Assembly: GCA_001600455.1 (NCBI GenBank)
Contig: BCKC01000004.1
Location: 1,860,001 to 1,924,000, forward strand
Length of the DNA: 64,000 bases
Source of the DNA: Endocalyx cinctus
Taxonomy: Eukaryota > Ascomycota > Sordariomycetes > Amphisphaeriales > Apiosporaceae
Direction of reading: 5' to 3'
Position numbers and translations under genes: made by a program. Positions 10,523-20,896 of the stretch are shown piece after piece; position 1 is the first letter of the stretch, and each line of letters begins with the position of its first letter. The notes beneath the pieces were generated by a model. The model did not search any database. It was not told the DNA's origin and was given only the letters and a program-made list of their open reading frames with translations.

Positions 10523-13327
10523 CTCAAAAAAACAGCTTGCTCAATTTTGCAGCATCATAGAATAAGATTTTCAGATTTACCGGCGTCAAGGGGAGACCAC
10601 GGTTTATGTATATAGTTTTTGTCTTTCTCTTGTGTTATCGGGATGAGTATGAAAGGAAGAGGGATGGACAGAAATCCACAATCGTATTACCTCTTTTGCC
10701 CCCCCCTTTCACTAGTCTTTCACTTTTGAGCTTCGACAGAGAGAAGCTGGAAGAGAGAGGGAAAAAAAAATAGAGTGAATGAAGGGTGAATAGTGGACTT
10801 AGTGGAGGCTTCTATCGCTTTATGAGGAAAGGTATGAAGTCAAGCTTGACTGTGCACACCTAGACCATCTCCACAGAGGAGAAACCAGGCGCATGGAAGC
10901 ATGGGTATCTCGAGTTATCTGGATAGGCCCTAGGGTATACGGATTTGTCGAACGACCCAGTGATCTTCTTCTGCGCTTTGACCGGCAGGGGTACGTAAAG
11001 CCAGGAGATGGGTTGTAAAAAATATGAAAATATACTGGGGACACTAGAGATCGCGTTTCACTGCATAATATATCACGTATATACCGTCCATGACCGGGTA
11101 TGCCTACAATATATTTTCTGCTACAGAATAGAGTCACGCATACTTATACTTGCTTGTGCTTTAACTACCCCTCGGCTTTTATCTTTTATCTATTTGGGGA
11201 TGACGTGCATTTAAAAAGAGGATATAGATAATGTATACGACCCAAATAACCGGATATTTATCCTCAACTTAATCAATCCGCCGTAATATCTCGATGAACA
11301 CGCCACTCCTCGTGACCTGAATTGTAGTATATACCCGTGGACCTAGTATATAAGTTGACAAATGCCGCGAACCATGAAAATCCATACTGGGTTTAGGTTT
11401 TGAGATACTATGTCATCTGTCAACAAAACTATCGAGCCGCATCTGCATCAACAGCTTCGAAGAAAAAAAAAAAAGCAAAGAGCAAAAAGTCGCTCATATT
11501 GTATGCTTAAGAAATCACGTCGTCTTAATTATCCATACGGCTTCGAGACAGCCGACCTATATGGTGAGTCAGCATCGTGCACAAAGGGAAATACCTCATC
11601 AAAAAGTAAAGTGATATTTATTATATGCGTTCGTCAGCCACGCTCGCGCACGGTCTGAAGCAGCCCCCCAAGGGAATTAAAAATGGGAAACTTCTCACTT
11701 TTAAACATGTAACATCAATAGCTGACCCATCGTGGCGGATTGAGAATCAGAAATAAGAAGCTCTAGAGTATTAGAGTGGATATGTAAGCATATAAATGAG
11801 CCTGCGCTTGGATAAAACACCTTACAAGTATTGTTTTTTTTTTCTCTCTCTTTTCGTGTTCCGCTATCCATACCTTTTCTGTCTACTCTGTGTAAAATTC
11901 ACGTGGATATTGTCTTGGCGTATCCATAATATTATCTTCTCTAGAAATTCTTCAAGACATATTTACCAGTGGATATTGATAACCAAGAAGGAAACTGGCG
12001 CACCACCGGAACCGGAACGCACGTACCGCATCATTTAGCTCGGCGGATTGTCGTTATAAGGCCTAGTGGGCTGGCGGGTCATTCAGCAATCTCCCCTTAA
12101 ACGTCCTAGGATATGAATCAAATGAGAAATAGCAGAATTATGTAAAATGTTATGCTTTGAGGCGATAATCGTATAGGTAGACCCGTTATCATTTGTCATG
12201 ATCGTGGCTCTTCGACATACGGAGTACGCTCGTGCGAGTCATGACAGAAATTTCGTCTGAACTAACGTGACGGATATATCATTATATGTAGGACTTTGAC
12301 AATTTTAACTATACCATGATAACAGTAATTAAAGAAAATTATAGTAGTATTTTCGACCGTTTTTGCTTGCGGGGAAGTTGTTGCTTCAGGCAATATGCTT
12401 AGCTGACGGTACCATAGAATCTAATGATTTGGTAGGGATGGAGACATACGACTTGGCTCCCCAGCTTATACTGACATACACGTACTCTTTCCCGGGATAG
12501 TCGATTCAGAGTAGTATTCTGCTCTACTACTACCGTGATGACTTACTATATATATATATATATATAATTATATCCGGCATTTAAATATGTTGTCCAAAAC
12601 ATTGAAACTTTTATTCGAACATTCCTATGCATCATACATACGATACGTAGAGATGACAGATAAGTTGGTCATTCGGCAATCATTACCATTCATCGTCGCA
12701 GTACCCGTACACTACTAGAGGATTCCCAACCTAGCCTCAAGAACCGGGGATAAGCCTGCAGCTTACAGACTGACCTGAATCCCTAGTTAATCTAAAGTGA
12801 GAAGTAATAGTGGAACGGTAAAAAGGGATTTTCAAAGCAAGTACTCCGTATTAAATGTATCCCATCCGATTGGATAGAAGACTTTAGATACTCAGGTCTT
12901 TGAATCAAAATGACGTTGCTGATTAATGCCGACGAGAATTTGGTGAATATGTACTTAAATAAGATATTTATGTAGAAGAGTAATTCCAAGTTACGAGGAG
13001 ACCGGGTTATCGAAGCGACTTAATCGCAAGTAGCCCGATTATGTAATCACGTCAACTTAGTCAACATGGCGGCACGGATATAACCTCGGCTCATGAATAA
13101 GCCAGCAAACATCATCCCATATATCATCAATTTCCGTAATATGCTACAGTGACATCTTATTCCTTTCCGATATTTTTCTTCTTTAACATATATGTTCATG
13201 TGATACGAAGAAAAGAAATTTTATTTTCCAATTATACATTTGTCCAACTGTAAGGGGTCCTGGACACTTCTCACCCTCCAACCTTAAACACCGTGCAACC
13301 GCCGCCAAGCGAGAAGAACGAGGAAGG
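10523..13327. other. Gene-free divergent intergenic region
   Basis: 2.8 kb of AT-rich DNA between divergent genes. Small frames at 11410-11658 and 11796-12038 lack any signature. It contains a (TA)n tract at about 12547-12566 and TACGGAGTA-type words at 12218-12227 and 12842-12850. No gene supported. Confidence 0.5.
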
Positions 13328-14425
13328 ATGGCCGGTTTACCAGAAGAATCAGGAGGAATTGAGCGGATAGAACAGCACTTGGGGTTATGGCGAGACCTAA
13401 ATAATGATCCTGATTACAATGTTAGTTCGCGTCTTTTTCCTTCTTTAATACCATCTTGCGGGTATTCCACTCAGGACCACCAAACGTCTTCGCCAACCGG
13501 GAAATCTCAATTGATGAAGGGCTATTGCCGTGAATTTTCTGGCGATTTTGGCAACTCTTGGAGTTTATATGAGAATATGTGGATGATATATACCCGTGAC
13601 CCGCTCGAGTCAGCGAGCCCCGACAATGCGGCTCAACCGGCTAATTTCCCGTTAGTCGACTAAGGTTTGGATCAAAGCGGAACCACGAAGACCGGCCGAT
13701 CTTCGGTAACACCGGATGAGATGCACAACTTTAGATCTTTAGATGGATTATTTTTTTTTTCTTCGTGATTATTGATTCACCTCTCGGGTTCTTTTTACTA
13801 ACGTGGTGATATTATGCAGGATTGGTCTAAGCTTGTCATGTCGTACGTGACCGTCGTGGGGCACTCGGCCGCGATGCCGCATCCGAGCGTGACGTTTCGT
13901 ATGACGGTCCAGCCCGTCCACGCTAATGGGTTGGGTAACATGCACGGAGGTTGCATATCCACCGTCTTCGGTACGTATTTGATACTCCTCGTTCGCAAAC
14001 TATCTATAACTTGGATGCTAACATATCGTCCCAGTAAGTTAAAAAAAAATTATCCAATACTTGTATCGAAGCCATCACCTCGAAGCTTCTGAGAAGTCAC
14101 TCTTCGGTATTTATAAAAAAAAAAAAAAAAAAGCCGCTCACGCGTATAGTAGGACAACCTCACGTCCATGCCGGTCCACCTCGTGTCCAAGCCGGGTTTC
14201 TGGCAGCAGCTGGGCGTGAGCCGCACCCTCAACTGCACCTACCTGAGACCGATCCCCATCGGCACCACGATCGAGATCAAGTGCGAGATCATGCAGATCG
14301 GGAGGAAGCTCGCTACCGTGACGGGCATCATGCGGCCCGTGACCGAGGACGGGACGCTGGGTCCGGCTCTGGCGTTATGCGAGCATGGGAAGGTTAATAC
14401 CGACGCGCCCGCGGAAAAGTTGTGA
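13328..14425 (+). CDS. Hot-dog fold acyl-CoA thioesterase (4HBT, ACOT13-like)
   Basis: Exons 13328-13420, 13820-13969 and 14153-14425 give 171 aa. The core GNMHGGCISTVF|DNLTSM matches the 4HBT/PaaI-type thioesterases: the HGG turn plus the Asp that follows, which aligns with the catalytic Asp of human ACOT13 in its VDN motif. Downstream, KPGFWQQLGVSRTLNCTYLR and a C-terminal EHGKVNTD are typical of the fungal subfamily. The enzyme would hydrolyse acyl-CoA thioesters; the substrate is unknown. Intron 1 is long (399 nt, branch site ACTAAC 20 nt before its 3' end). Intron 2 restores the frame only as a nested twin intron (separate entry). Without two-step splicing, the catalytic Asp and everything after it are out of frame. 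There is no targeting signal that I can call. Confidence 0.82.
13970..14152 (+). other. [D1,2] stwintron: nested spliceosomal twin intron
   Basis: Exon 2 ends in TTC at 13969. Removing a conventional intron from the GTACGT at 13971 to the TAG at 14152 leaves one extra G and shifts the frame. Instead an internal intron spans 13971-14034 (64 nt: donor GTACGT, branch GCTAAC, acceptor CCCAG). Its removal joins G13970 to TAAGTT at 14035 and so creates a perfect donor GTAAGTT for the external intron (G13970 plus 14035-14152, 119 nt, acceptor ATAGTAG). The result is TTC|GAC AAC CTC, reading F-D-N-L, which matches the thioesterase family. This is the arrangement called [D1,2], in which the internal intron splits the external donor between its first and second nucleotides. 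Confidence 0.8.
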
Positions 14426-17222
14426 GCTAGTAGTTTTGCCCTTTCTTGAGAGCTGGATCGAACAAGAGGGTTGAAATAATAGACAAAGAGAATCCTCGTA
14501 TTTTGAGGCATAGGGAGGGTCGTTTCCTCTCGCCTTTGCTCCTAATTATTAGATAGTTAGACAAATAGCGGTTTGCAGCTAAAGTATGGTAGATAGAAAT
14601 TCTTCGGAAGGGAGATATTTAGATTGCATTGTATACATCAACCACAGATTGGACTTACCATGATAAGAAAAATAATCGATTCTGTCATTTATATATCATT
14701 GTGTAAATATCAAGTCATAAAAATAAAAATAAAAATAAAAAAAAGAAAAGAAAAGAAAAGAAAAGAAAAGAAAGAAACAAAGAAAAGAGAGGCAGGTCAA
14801 CTTGTATAATGAAGTATAATATCTATGGTTTCAGCTTACAAAGAGATCTTGAGTTTCGTCAGGCGCATTGATGACATGTGTAGAGTGGTAATTAGGAGAT
14901 TCCCGCCGCTTGGATAGAAAGGGAGGCACAGAACTTAAGATTACTATCATTTGGTTCTTGAAAATACATATCTACCTAACTTGGTATCTAAACTCCGAGT
15001 ATGTAAATTCGTCCATCTTACATTTCAACAAATGCTTACCCCCTTACAAGTTCTAATTATTAGTACTCTTGAAATGTTAGCAACGACGCTTATAAGATTT
15101 CATCACACAGCAGTTGTCAGATGCTAGATAACCTCCAGCTATCCTGGTATGAATGTATTATTATGATATACATATATATGTGGAATAGGAGCCAGGAATC
15201 AATGTATTATCGAGCCCTGCCCTTAAGTCGCTGGTATCGTACCGCCTACGCTCACTAACAAAATGGAGCGTGCAAAATCACTCGACTCCGGCAATTTACT
15301 GCTGTTCAGTAACAAACAAACTAATGTGAGTGATACAGGTAAAAAAACGAATCCGTTATCACCTGTTTGGCTATAACGGTTTATCTAGTCTACGCTCCTT
15401 TCTGATAGCGAGTAATTAAGTACACAGAAGGAATATTATAAGGCATTAGTACCGATTTTCCTTTCGCTACACGGTCAAGTTGGCCCCCAAGGTGCAACTT
15501 CTCTCGATAATCGATTAAGTATGGTAATAATATATTTACCATTTTTTTTGTAAGCACATACGAAGGCTGGAGATTACTCGGCAGACAAGTATTATTTGTC
15601 CCTCGATGGAGCATGACAACTGAGGACCAGGTAAACATTACATTACATAGCAGGAAGGGAAAAAAAAAAAAAANAAAGGTCCTGCCACAAGTGTGACTCG
15701 AACCTCGAAGCTTGAATATTAAAAATTTATCAAAAAAAAAAAAAATAAAAATAAAAATCGGACGGTCTCCCGTCCTTTTAGCCCTGCCATCACTTCATTT
15801 AGAACTAGCTGCGATGCTACAGCGCCTGACCTTTCGGTACACAATTTTATTTGCGGCCAACGCGGAGCCACCATATCGTCACTTAGGTGGGGGCCGTTTC
15901 TGACATGTTAAGCGTGCAACTGGCAATCTTCGAATCGTCTTCTACTGCTCTACCAGCTGAGCCAACCTTGACTAGTTGGTAGCTGCTCCCTTTTTTGACA
16001 TTATAAGACCTTCAACGGAAGGAGGGGTAATTTTCCCACGGTTTCTCCGCCGGTACCTAGTATCGAATTCACCATTTAGACTTGGCTTGGGATAGGCATC
16101 GGTTCCGATCATCTTGCGTAGAGCGGTACGGCATCAAGCGGACGAAGTAAGGGATAATCAAGTTGTCAATATTTACCGACAACTCATCTTAAGTACCTTC
16201 TCTAAAGCGGACATCATTGTTGATCTTCTTGGGGTCCGTCGACGCAAACATTGTTAGATAAAAAAGAAATAGAAATAGAAATAAAAATCAAAATATCGGT
16301 TTATTCACTACTCATCAAGCAAGCTCCCGAAGATGGTTACATTGAGATAGTTGATGACGAATAATCTAACTATAATTACTTTACGAATAGGTAGATCTGA
16401 TGTGCTACTGCATATGCTGTATTCTGCTCTCGTCCGTGTACCCTTGAAAACGACTTTGTTTTTTTTCCTCTTTTGTTTTTCTTCTTTGGGACGGTATCTA
16501 ACCGGTCGAGATTACAATACGAGAACGTCCGCGGTGAGATGTTTGAGATCATGTCGGGTTGAGCTAAAAGGTGAATGGATGCGAAGCACGGATGATCTGA
16601 TCATATGTTTGTTAGCTATTAATAGTTAGTTAGATTGTCGTTGTTTGCGAATAACTACAATCTTATAATATTAGTTATTATTATATATCATATTGTTTTT
16701 ATGTCTTTTTTTTTCTTTCTCTCTGGTATCACCTGAATCGTAACCATTTTTGTGTTTAGTATTCTACGTATCAGTTTTCCGGATTCTGTATGCCGGTATA
16801 TTTATTATTATTATTTTTCGATGACGGCTTGCATAAATAAGGTGGTATGGTATACGTGAATCTAAACTCTAAAAGGATGGCTGCTTCTTCCCGTTGCAAG
16901 GGGAAGCTGTCATCATATAAAAAAAAAAAAAAAAAAAAGCTACCGGGTAATTAGGTTGATACCAGGTTTTGATCAATTATATCCATGTATGCTTAGGTAT
17001 ATGTAGTAGTACTTTTAGTATATGTAACATATGAATACCTAGGTAGTTATATATTTAGAAGGGGTATGAATATGATATATTTTGTTTGGTTTGTTCAGGT
17101 TATAAATTTTGGAGGTAGTGAATGATAAAATAAAATTTTCAAACGGTATCGGTATTTGTTGGGTTAAAATCGTAAGATTTTACTGTTCTGAAAAATGAAG
17201 TTATTATTGTTGTTGATGTTGT
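14426..17222. other. Gene-free AT-rich region
   Basis: No supported gene. A (GAAAA)n tract lies at about 14735-14775. One ambiguous base is at 15674 within an A-run. Minus-strand DNA at 15921-15971 contains an A-box-like, tRNA 5'-half-like stretch (GGCTCAGCTGGTAGAGC), but no complete cloverleaf forms. An A-run of about 18 bases sits near 16920-16938. Confidence 0.45.
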
Positions 17223-17341
17223 GAAATAATTCTGCTAGTCAGAATTATTTCGAGTGTAAGTGAGCTGGCGTACAGGCCAGCTCCGCACTGGCCACATACA
17301 CCAGCCTGTGGCTGGTGATGTGGCTGGTGTGGCTTATACTC
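17223..17341. repeat. Multi-hairpin cluster (three-way-junction-like)
   Basis: A perfect 12-bp inverted repeat GAAATAATTCTG / CAGAATTATTTC (17223-17234, 17240-17251; 5-nt loop) is followed by an outer pair GAGTGTAAG (17252-17260) and CTTATACTC (17333-17341; 8 of 9 pairs). Enclosed are two more hairpins. GAGCTGGC/GCCAGCTC (17262-17269, 17276-17283) is perfect. GCCACATACACCAGCC with GGCTGGTGATGTGGC (17291-17306, 17310-17324) is perfect apart from one bulged A, with a 3-nt loop. The local GC content stands out from the AT-rich surroundings. It could be a small MITE remnant or a structured RNA. Confidence 0.6.
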
Positions 17342-18969
17342 CAGCTAGCTACTAATAATCAACAGTATTGTTATCGATGTGTCACAATTAATTAGATCAG
17401 CCCTATGTCATGTCACGTATTATAAAAAACTGCCAATTTCTTATAGGCTATTTTTCTCAACGGTTCATTAGGGAATGGAGATTGATTAATTAATAAATTG
17501 ATTAATAAATCATCTTGTTTATACATTATATCATATCTGACCATATCACAAAGAAAGAGAGCCAAAAAAAAAAAAAAAAACTGATTGATGCGTTGACCTG
17601 AAACAAAAAGGAGAATTTTATATGTTTCATTTTCTTTACGCCTACTTTTACATCAATGTAGTACACTAGATTCACGACGGATATATCCATATGGAAAACT
17701 CCGCAAGCAGTGGAGATATGCCGTGAGCCGTTATGAGCCGTAGTCAAGTTGTGTAGTATAGTTGTACATCTTATGTATGGTATCCCATGGATAGATAGTA
17801 TAGATAGTACGGAGTAGTATTCGCTATATCAGGTTAACCCCTGGAAAGATGCGGCTGTTTGTGCTTCCATAGGAATAGGAAAAGTAGGGCGGGTTCTGCA
17901 TAAGTCATTCTAAGGAACGTTTAGGTTAAAACTCCGATTATTATGTAAATCTTCGACTCCACCGGGGAATAAATTTAGCGGTAACTCATTGTCATTAGTG
18001 GATATAATCTCTTTTTTTTTTTTTTTTTTTCTGCTGTCTTTTCTTTGAACGAGGTTTTCTATCCAAGTACCGTAAGTGAATATAACCTACTACGTAAGTA
18101 GGTAAAAGCCACATCACCGATTCTAGTGTAGTGTAGTATAGTGTAGTGTCATATACGTACCATAGTTTATGACGATATGGTAAGGTATGGTGAAGTGTGT
18201 TAATTCTGACAGTTTTCAATCTGACAAGTGGGAAGACCTACCCATGGACCTACCCGTGGACCCCTCCCCCTTGTCAGATGGAAAGGAAGGGGGAAAAAAT
18301 AGTTCACAATAGCGCGTATTTTTATTCGGAGAAGAGGAGATGCAGTGAGTGTACGAGAGAAAAAAAAAAGAGAGAAGAGAATGAATAGATAAAATCAAAT
18401 AGAATAGAATAGAATTTAGGAAAGAAAGAAAAAAAAAAGGAAGAAGAAAGTGAACAAATAAAAAAAAAAGAATAAAGATGGTATAATTCTTATTTTTTTT
18501 TTTCTTATACGGAGATTATTATTTCTCTTATTATTCTTTTTTTTTGACAACGCCACAATCCTACCCTATCAGAGGTTACAAATTGGGTTAATCCTATCTC
18601 CTAATCGTTGTTATCAATTTATGAAGACTCGACGCGGATTTGCATGAATTGCGTTTTCGAGACTTTTTTTTCCAATCTAGGACAGATGTGATTTTCAATC
18701 AAAATATTTTCATCGATTCCTTCTTTTTTTATTCTTATTCATTCGATTCATATATGACTCGACAACAGTTTTCAAAATATAATTTATATTTAATTCAATT
18801 GATCTTTGAAAATCTCTCAATCCTTGAAACCCTTTGTTTTTAGCTACCTTCCATGCTTACAGTATTGCACTTGTTCTAGGTACTCAAAGCAGTACCTAGC
18901 TATAAGGAGGTAGTTTGGTAAATAGGGAAAAGAAATCTTATCAATATCTTCATCACCTTGAAATCTTTT

Positions 18970-19005
<36 letters not shown>

Positions 19006-19178
19006 CCTAACCCCTTCTTCCTTTCCTTCTTTTTCCTATTCATTTTTCTTAATAGTCGAATTTAGAACTTAGATAACTTTCTTATATTGTTATTATATTT
19101 TCTTTCGTATATTTCTTCTCCATTGGTCGTACCTGAAGGTTTATTTTTTTCATCGAGTCCTATGGTGGGCTAAACTCT
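17342..19178. other. AT-rich promoter/leader region of CXC gene
   Basis: No ORF with a signature. It is dominated by A and T homopolymers (for example a T-run at 18012-18030). The last 200 bases are pyrimidine-rich, ending in a (CT)n tract that belongs to the leader of the following gene. A TACGGAGTA word is at 17808-17816. Confidence 0.5.
18975..19002 (+). repeat. (CT)n tract in 5' leader
   Basis: About 13 CT dinucleotides inside a C/T-rich tract running to about 19120, directly upstream of the CXC-protein gene. CT-rich stretches near transcription starts are common in filamentous fungi. Confidence 0.6.
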
Positions 19179-20896
19179 ATGGATTGCACTATGTCGTTGT
19201 ACCCTCCAGCGAAGCGACAACGATCCAATACTTCCAGAGACGCCGTGAACGATTCTTCTCAAACAAATGCTCCTTCTCTTCGACCGACCCAGGTAAACCC
19301 TAATCTGGGTTTATACTCTCCTACAGCCTTTCACAATGGAGCCTATACCCAACAGCCTACAGGTCCCCAGAGCCTGGCCTATAGCTCGTATACCACAACT
19401 CCGGTGACTACCCAAGCTAACGGTTACGGCGGAGCTTATCATAACTCTTCGGCCGTAGCCGCGGCCGCAGCCGCAGCAGCCGCCGCCAGCTATGTCTCGT
19501 CCCCTTACAGTCCTCAGCAGCCGCAGCATAACGCCTACGCTGCCGCGTACCCCCAAGCCCAACCGAGCCCGCAGCTCCCGTCACATACCGCTCATTACAC
19601 ACAAGCCGGCATAAACGGGATGCAGAACGGCGGCTACCCGCAGACTCACACGCCTCAGCCAACTACCACCAGAGGTCCCTATTCGCCCGGACCCACCAAT
19701 CATCCGACCGCTTCCTATCACCAGTCGCACTCGCAACCCCAGTCCCGAACTCATACTCCTACCGTACCCGTGCAACAGCATCAGCAGCCGCAGCCGCCGC
19801 CTCAGCCGCACAACACCGTACCTCAGTTCACCGACGGTCCCTTCTCTACTCAGACGACCGCCTATCATACCAACACCTCCAATTATCCAGATCCCACCAT
19901 AAATACTCATTACAGCCCTGCTCCGCTACCGACGCCGCAGCACGACCAACATCATATTCCCGAAGAAGACTCTCCAGATAATGATAGCGACGATGCTCAG
20001 GGGGAAACTGCAGATGAGTCAACAGATGTAAGACCGGAACTTTTTCCCCCTTATTTTCTTTACACGCGTGGCATGGCGTGATTACGTGCGAGAAAGACAT
20101 AAAAACAAAGAGTCACCTAGTTGGATTGAAGGTACCAAAATGAAGAGAAGAGAACCGAATGCTAATATCTCCTTCCCTTGTAAAGGTCTACTCCAATACC
20201 GAACCGCAACTGCCCTCGATGCCTACCCCCTCAACCGAGCATTCAAAACCACCCGAGAGCCGGTGTTCGTGCAAGAAGGGACGTGGGAAGAAGAAAGCGT
20301 GCATCTCTTGCGTATGTAGTAAATACGGGTTGAAATGCACGACATCTTGCTCCTGCGGAAACGCGTGCGGGAACCCCTTCACCGACCTGACACCCTTCTT
20401 CGGGACCCCGGAATTGTTCCCCAAGCCGTGCGGGCCGAACGCCTGCTTCGCGACCTGGCTTACGAACCAGCCTAACGTGGAGGAGCTTGACATGGAGCTG
20501 ATGCTCGACATCCTGCGGTACGACGACACCTCCTGGTCCAGCATCTGCGAGTACGTGGACGCTTTCAAGACGTGGGAGGACGCGTGGAAGAAGGCTTCCG
20601 GGGCGAAGGGTAAGAAGGCACAAAGCACCCGCGAGCGTCTGGAGTTCGAGCTTCTTCGCGGCGCTCTCGGCAATTGTAACCAGAACGACTTCAACGGCTA
20701 CTGGTACAGCTTCTGCCAGCGCAAGTGGGTCCCCATGGATCTGTGGGAGCACTGCCAGGAGTGTCGTGAGTGCAAGCCCAGCTCCGAGTGGCACTGCGAC
20801 AAGCACGACAGGTGCACCACCGACCGCGTCTGCTCGGGCTGCGCCGGTGGACCCTCCTATCAGCAGGAGGTAACATATCCCGACCCAGAGAGCTAG
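19179..20896 (+). CDS. CXC-domain (MSL2/tesmin-like) protein with low-complexity N-terminus
   Basis: Two exons, 19179-20027 and 20186-20896 (intron 158 nt, donor GTAAGA, phase 0), give 519 aa. A second ATG at 19191 (MSLYPPAKRQR) is an equally good start. Residues 1-283 are disordered: a basic KRQR near the start, a poly-Ala run near residue 95, then a Q/P/H/Y/T-rich segment ending in an acidic patch (EEDSPDNDSDDAQGE). Residues about 309-350 carry a compact Cys cluster, CSCKK then CISCVC, KC, CSC and C-NPF, the spacing of CXC/CRC zinc modules seen in MSL2, tesmin and TSO1. These bind three Zn ions and contact DNA. A second Cys/His cluster (CQECRECK, HCDKH, CSGC) lies near the C-terminus. It is likely a nuclear DNA- or chromatin-associated protein; no RING is visible, so it is not an MSL2 orthologue. 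Confidence 0.82.
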
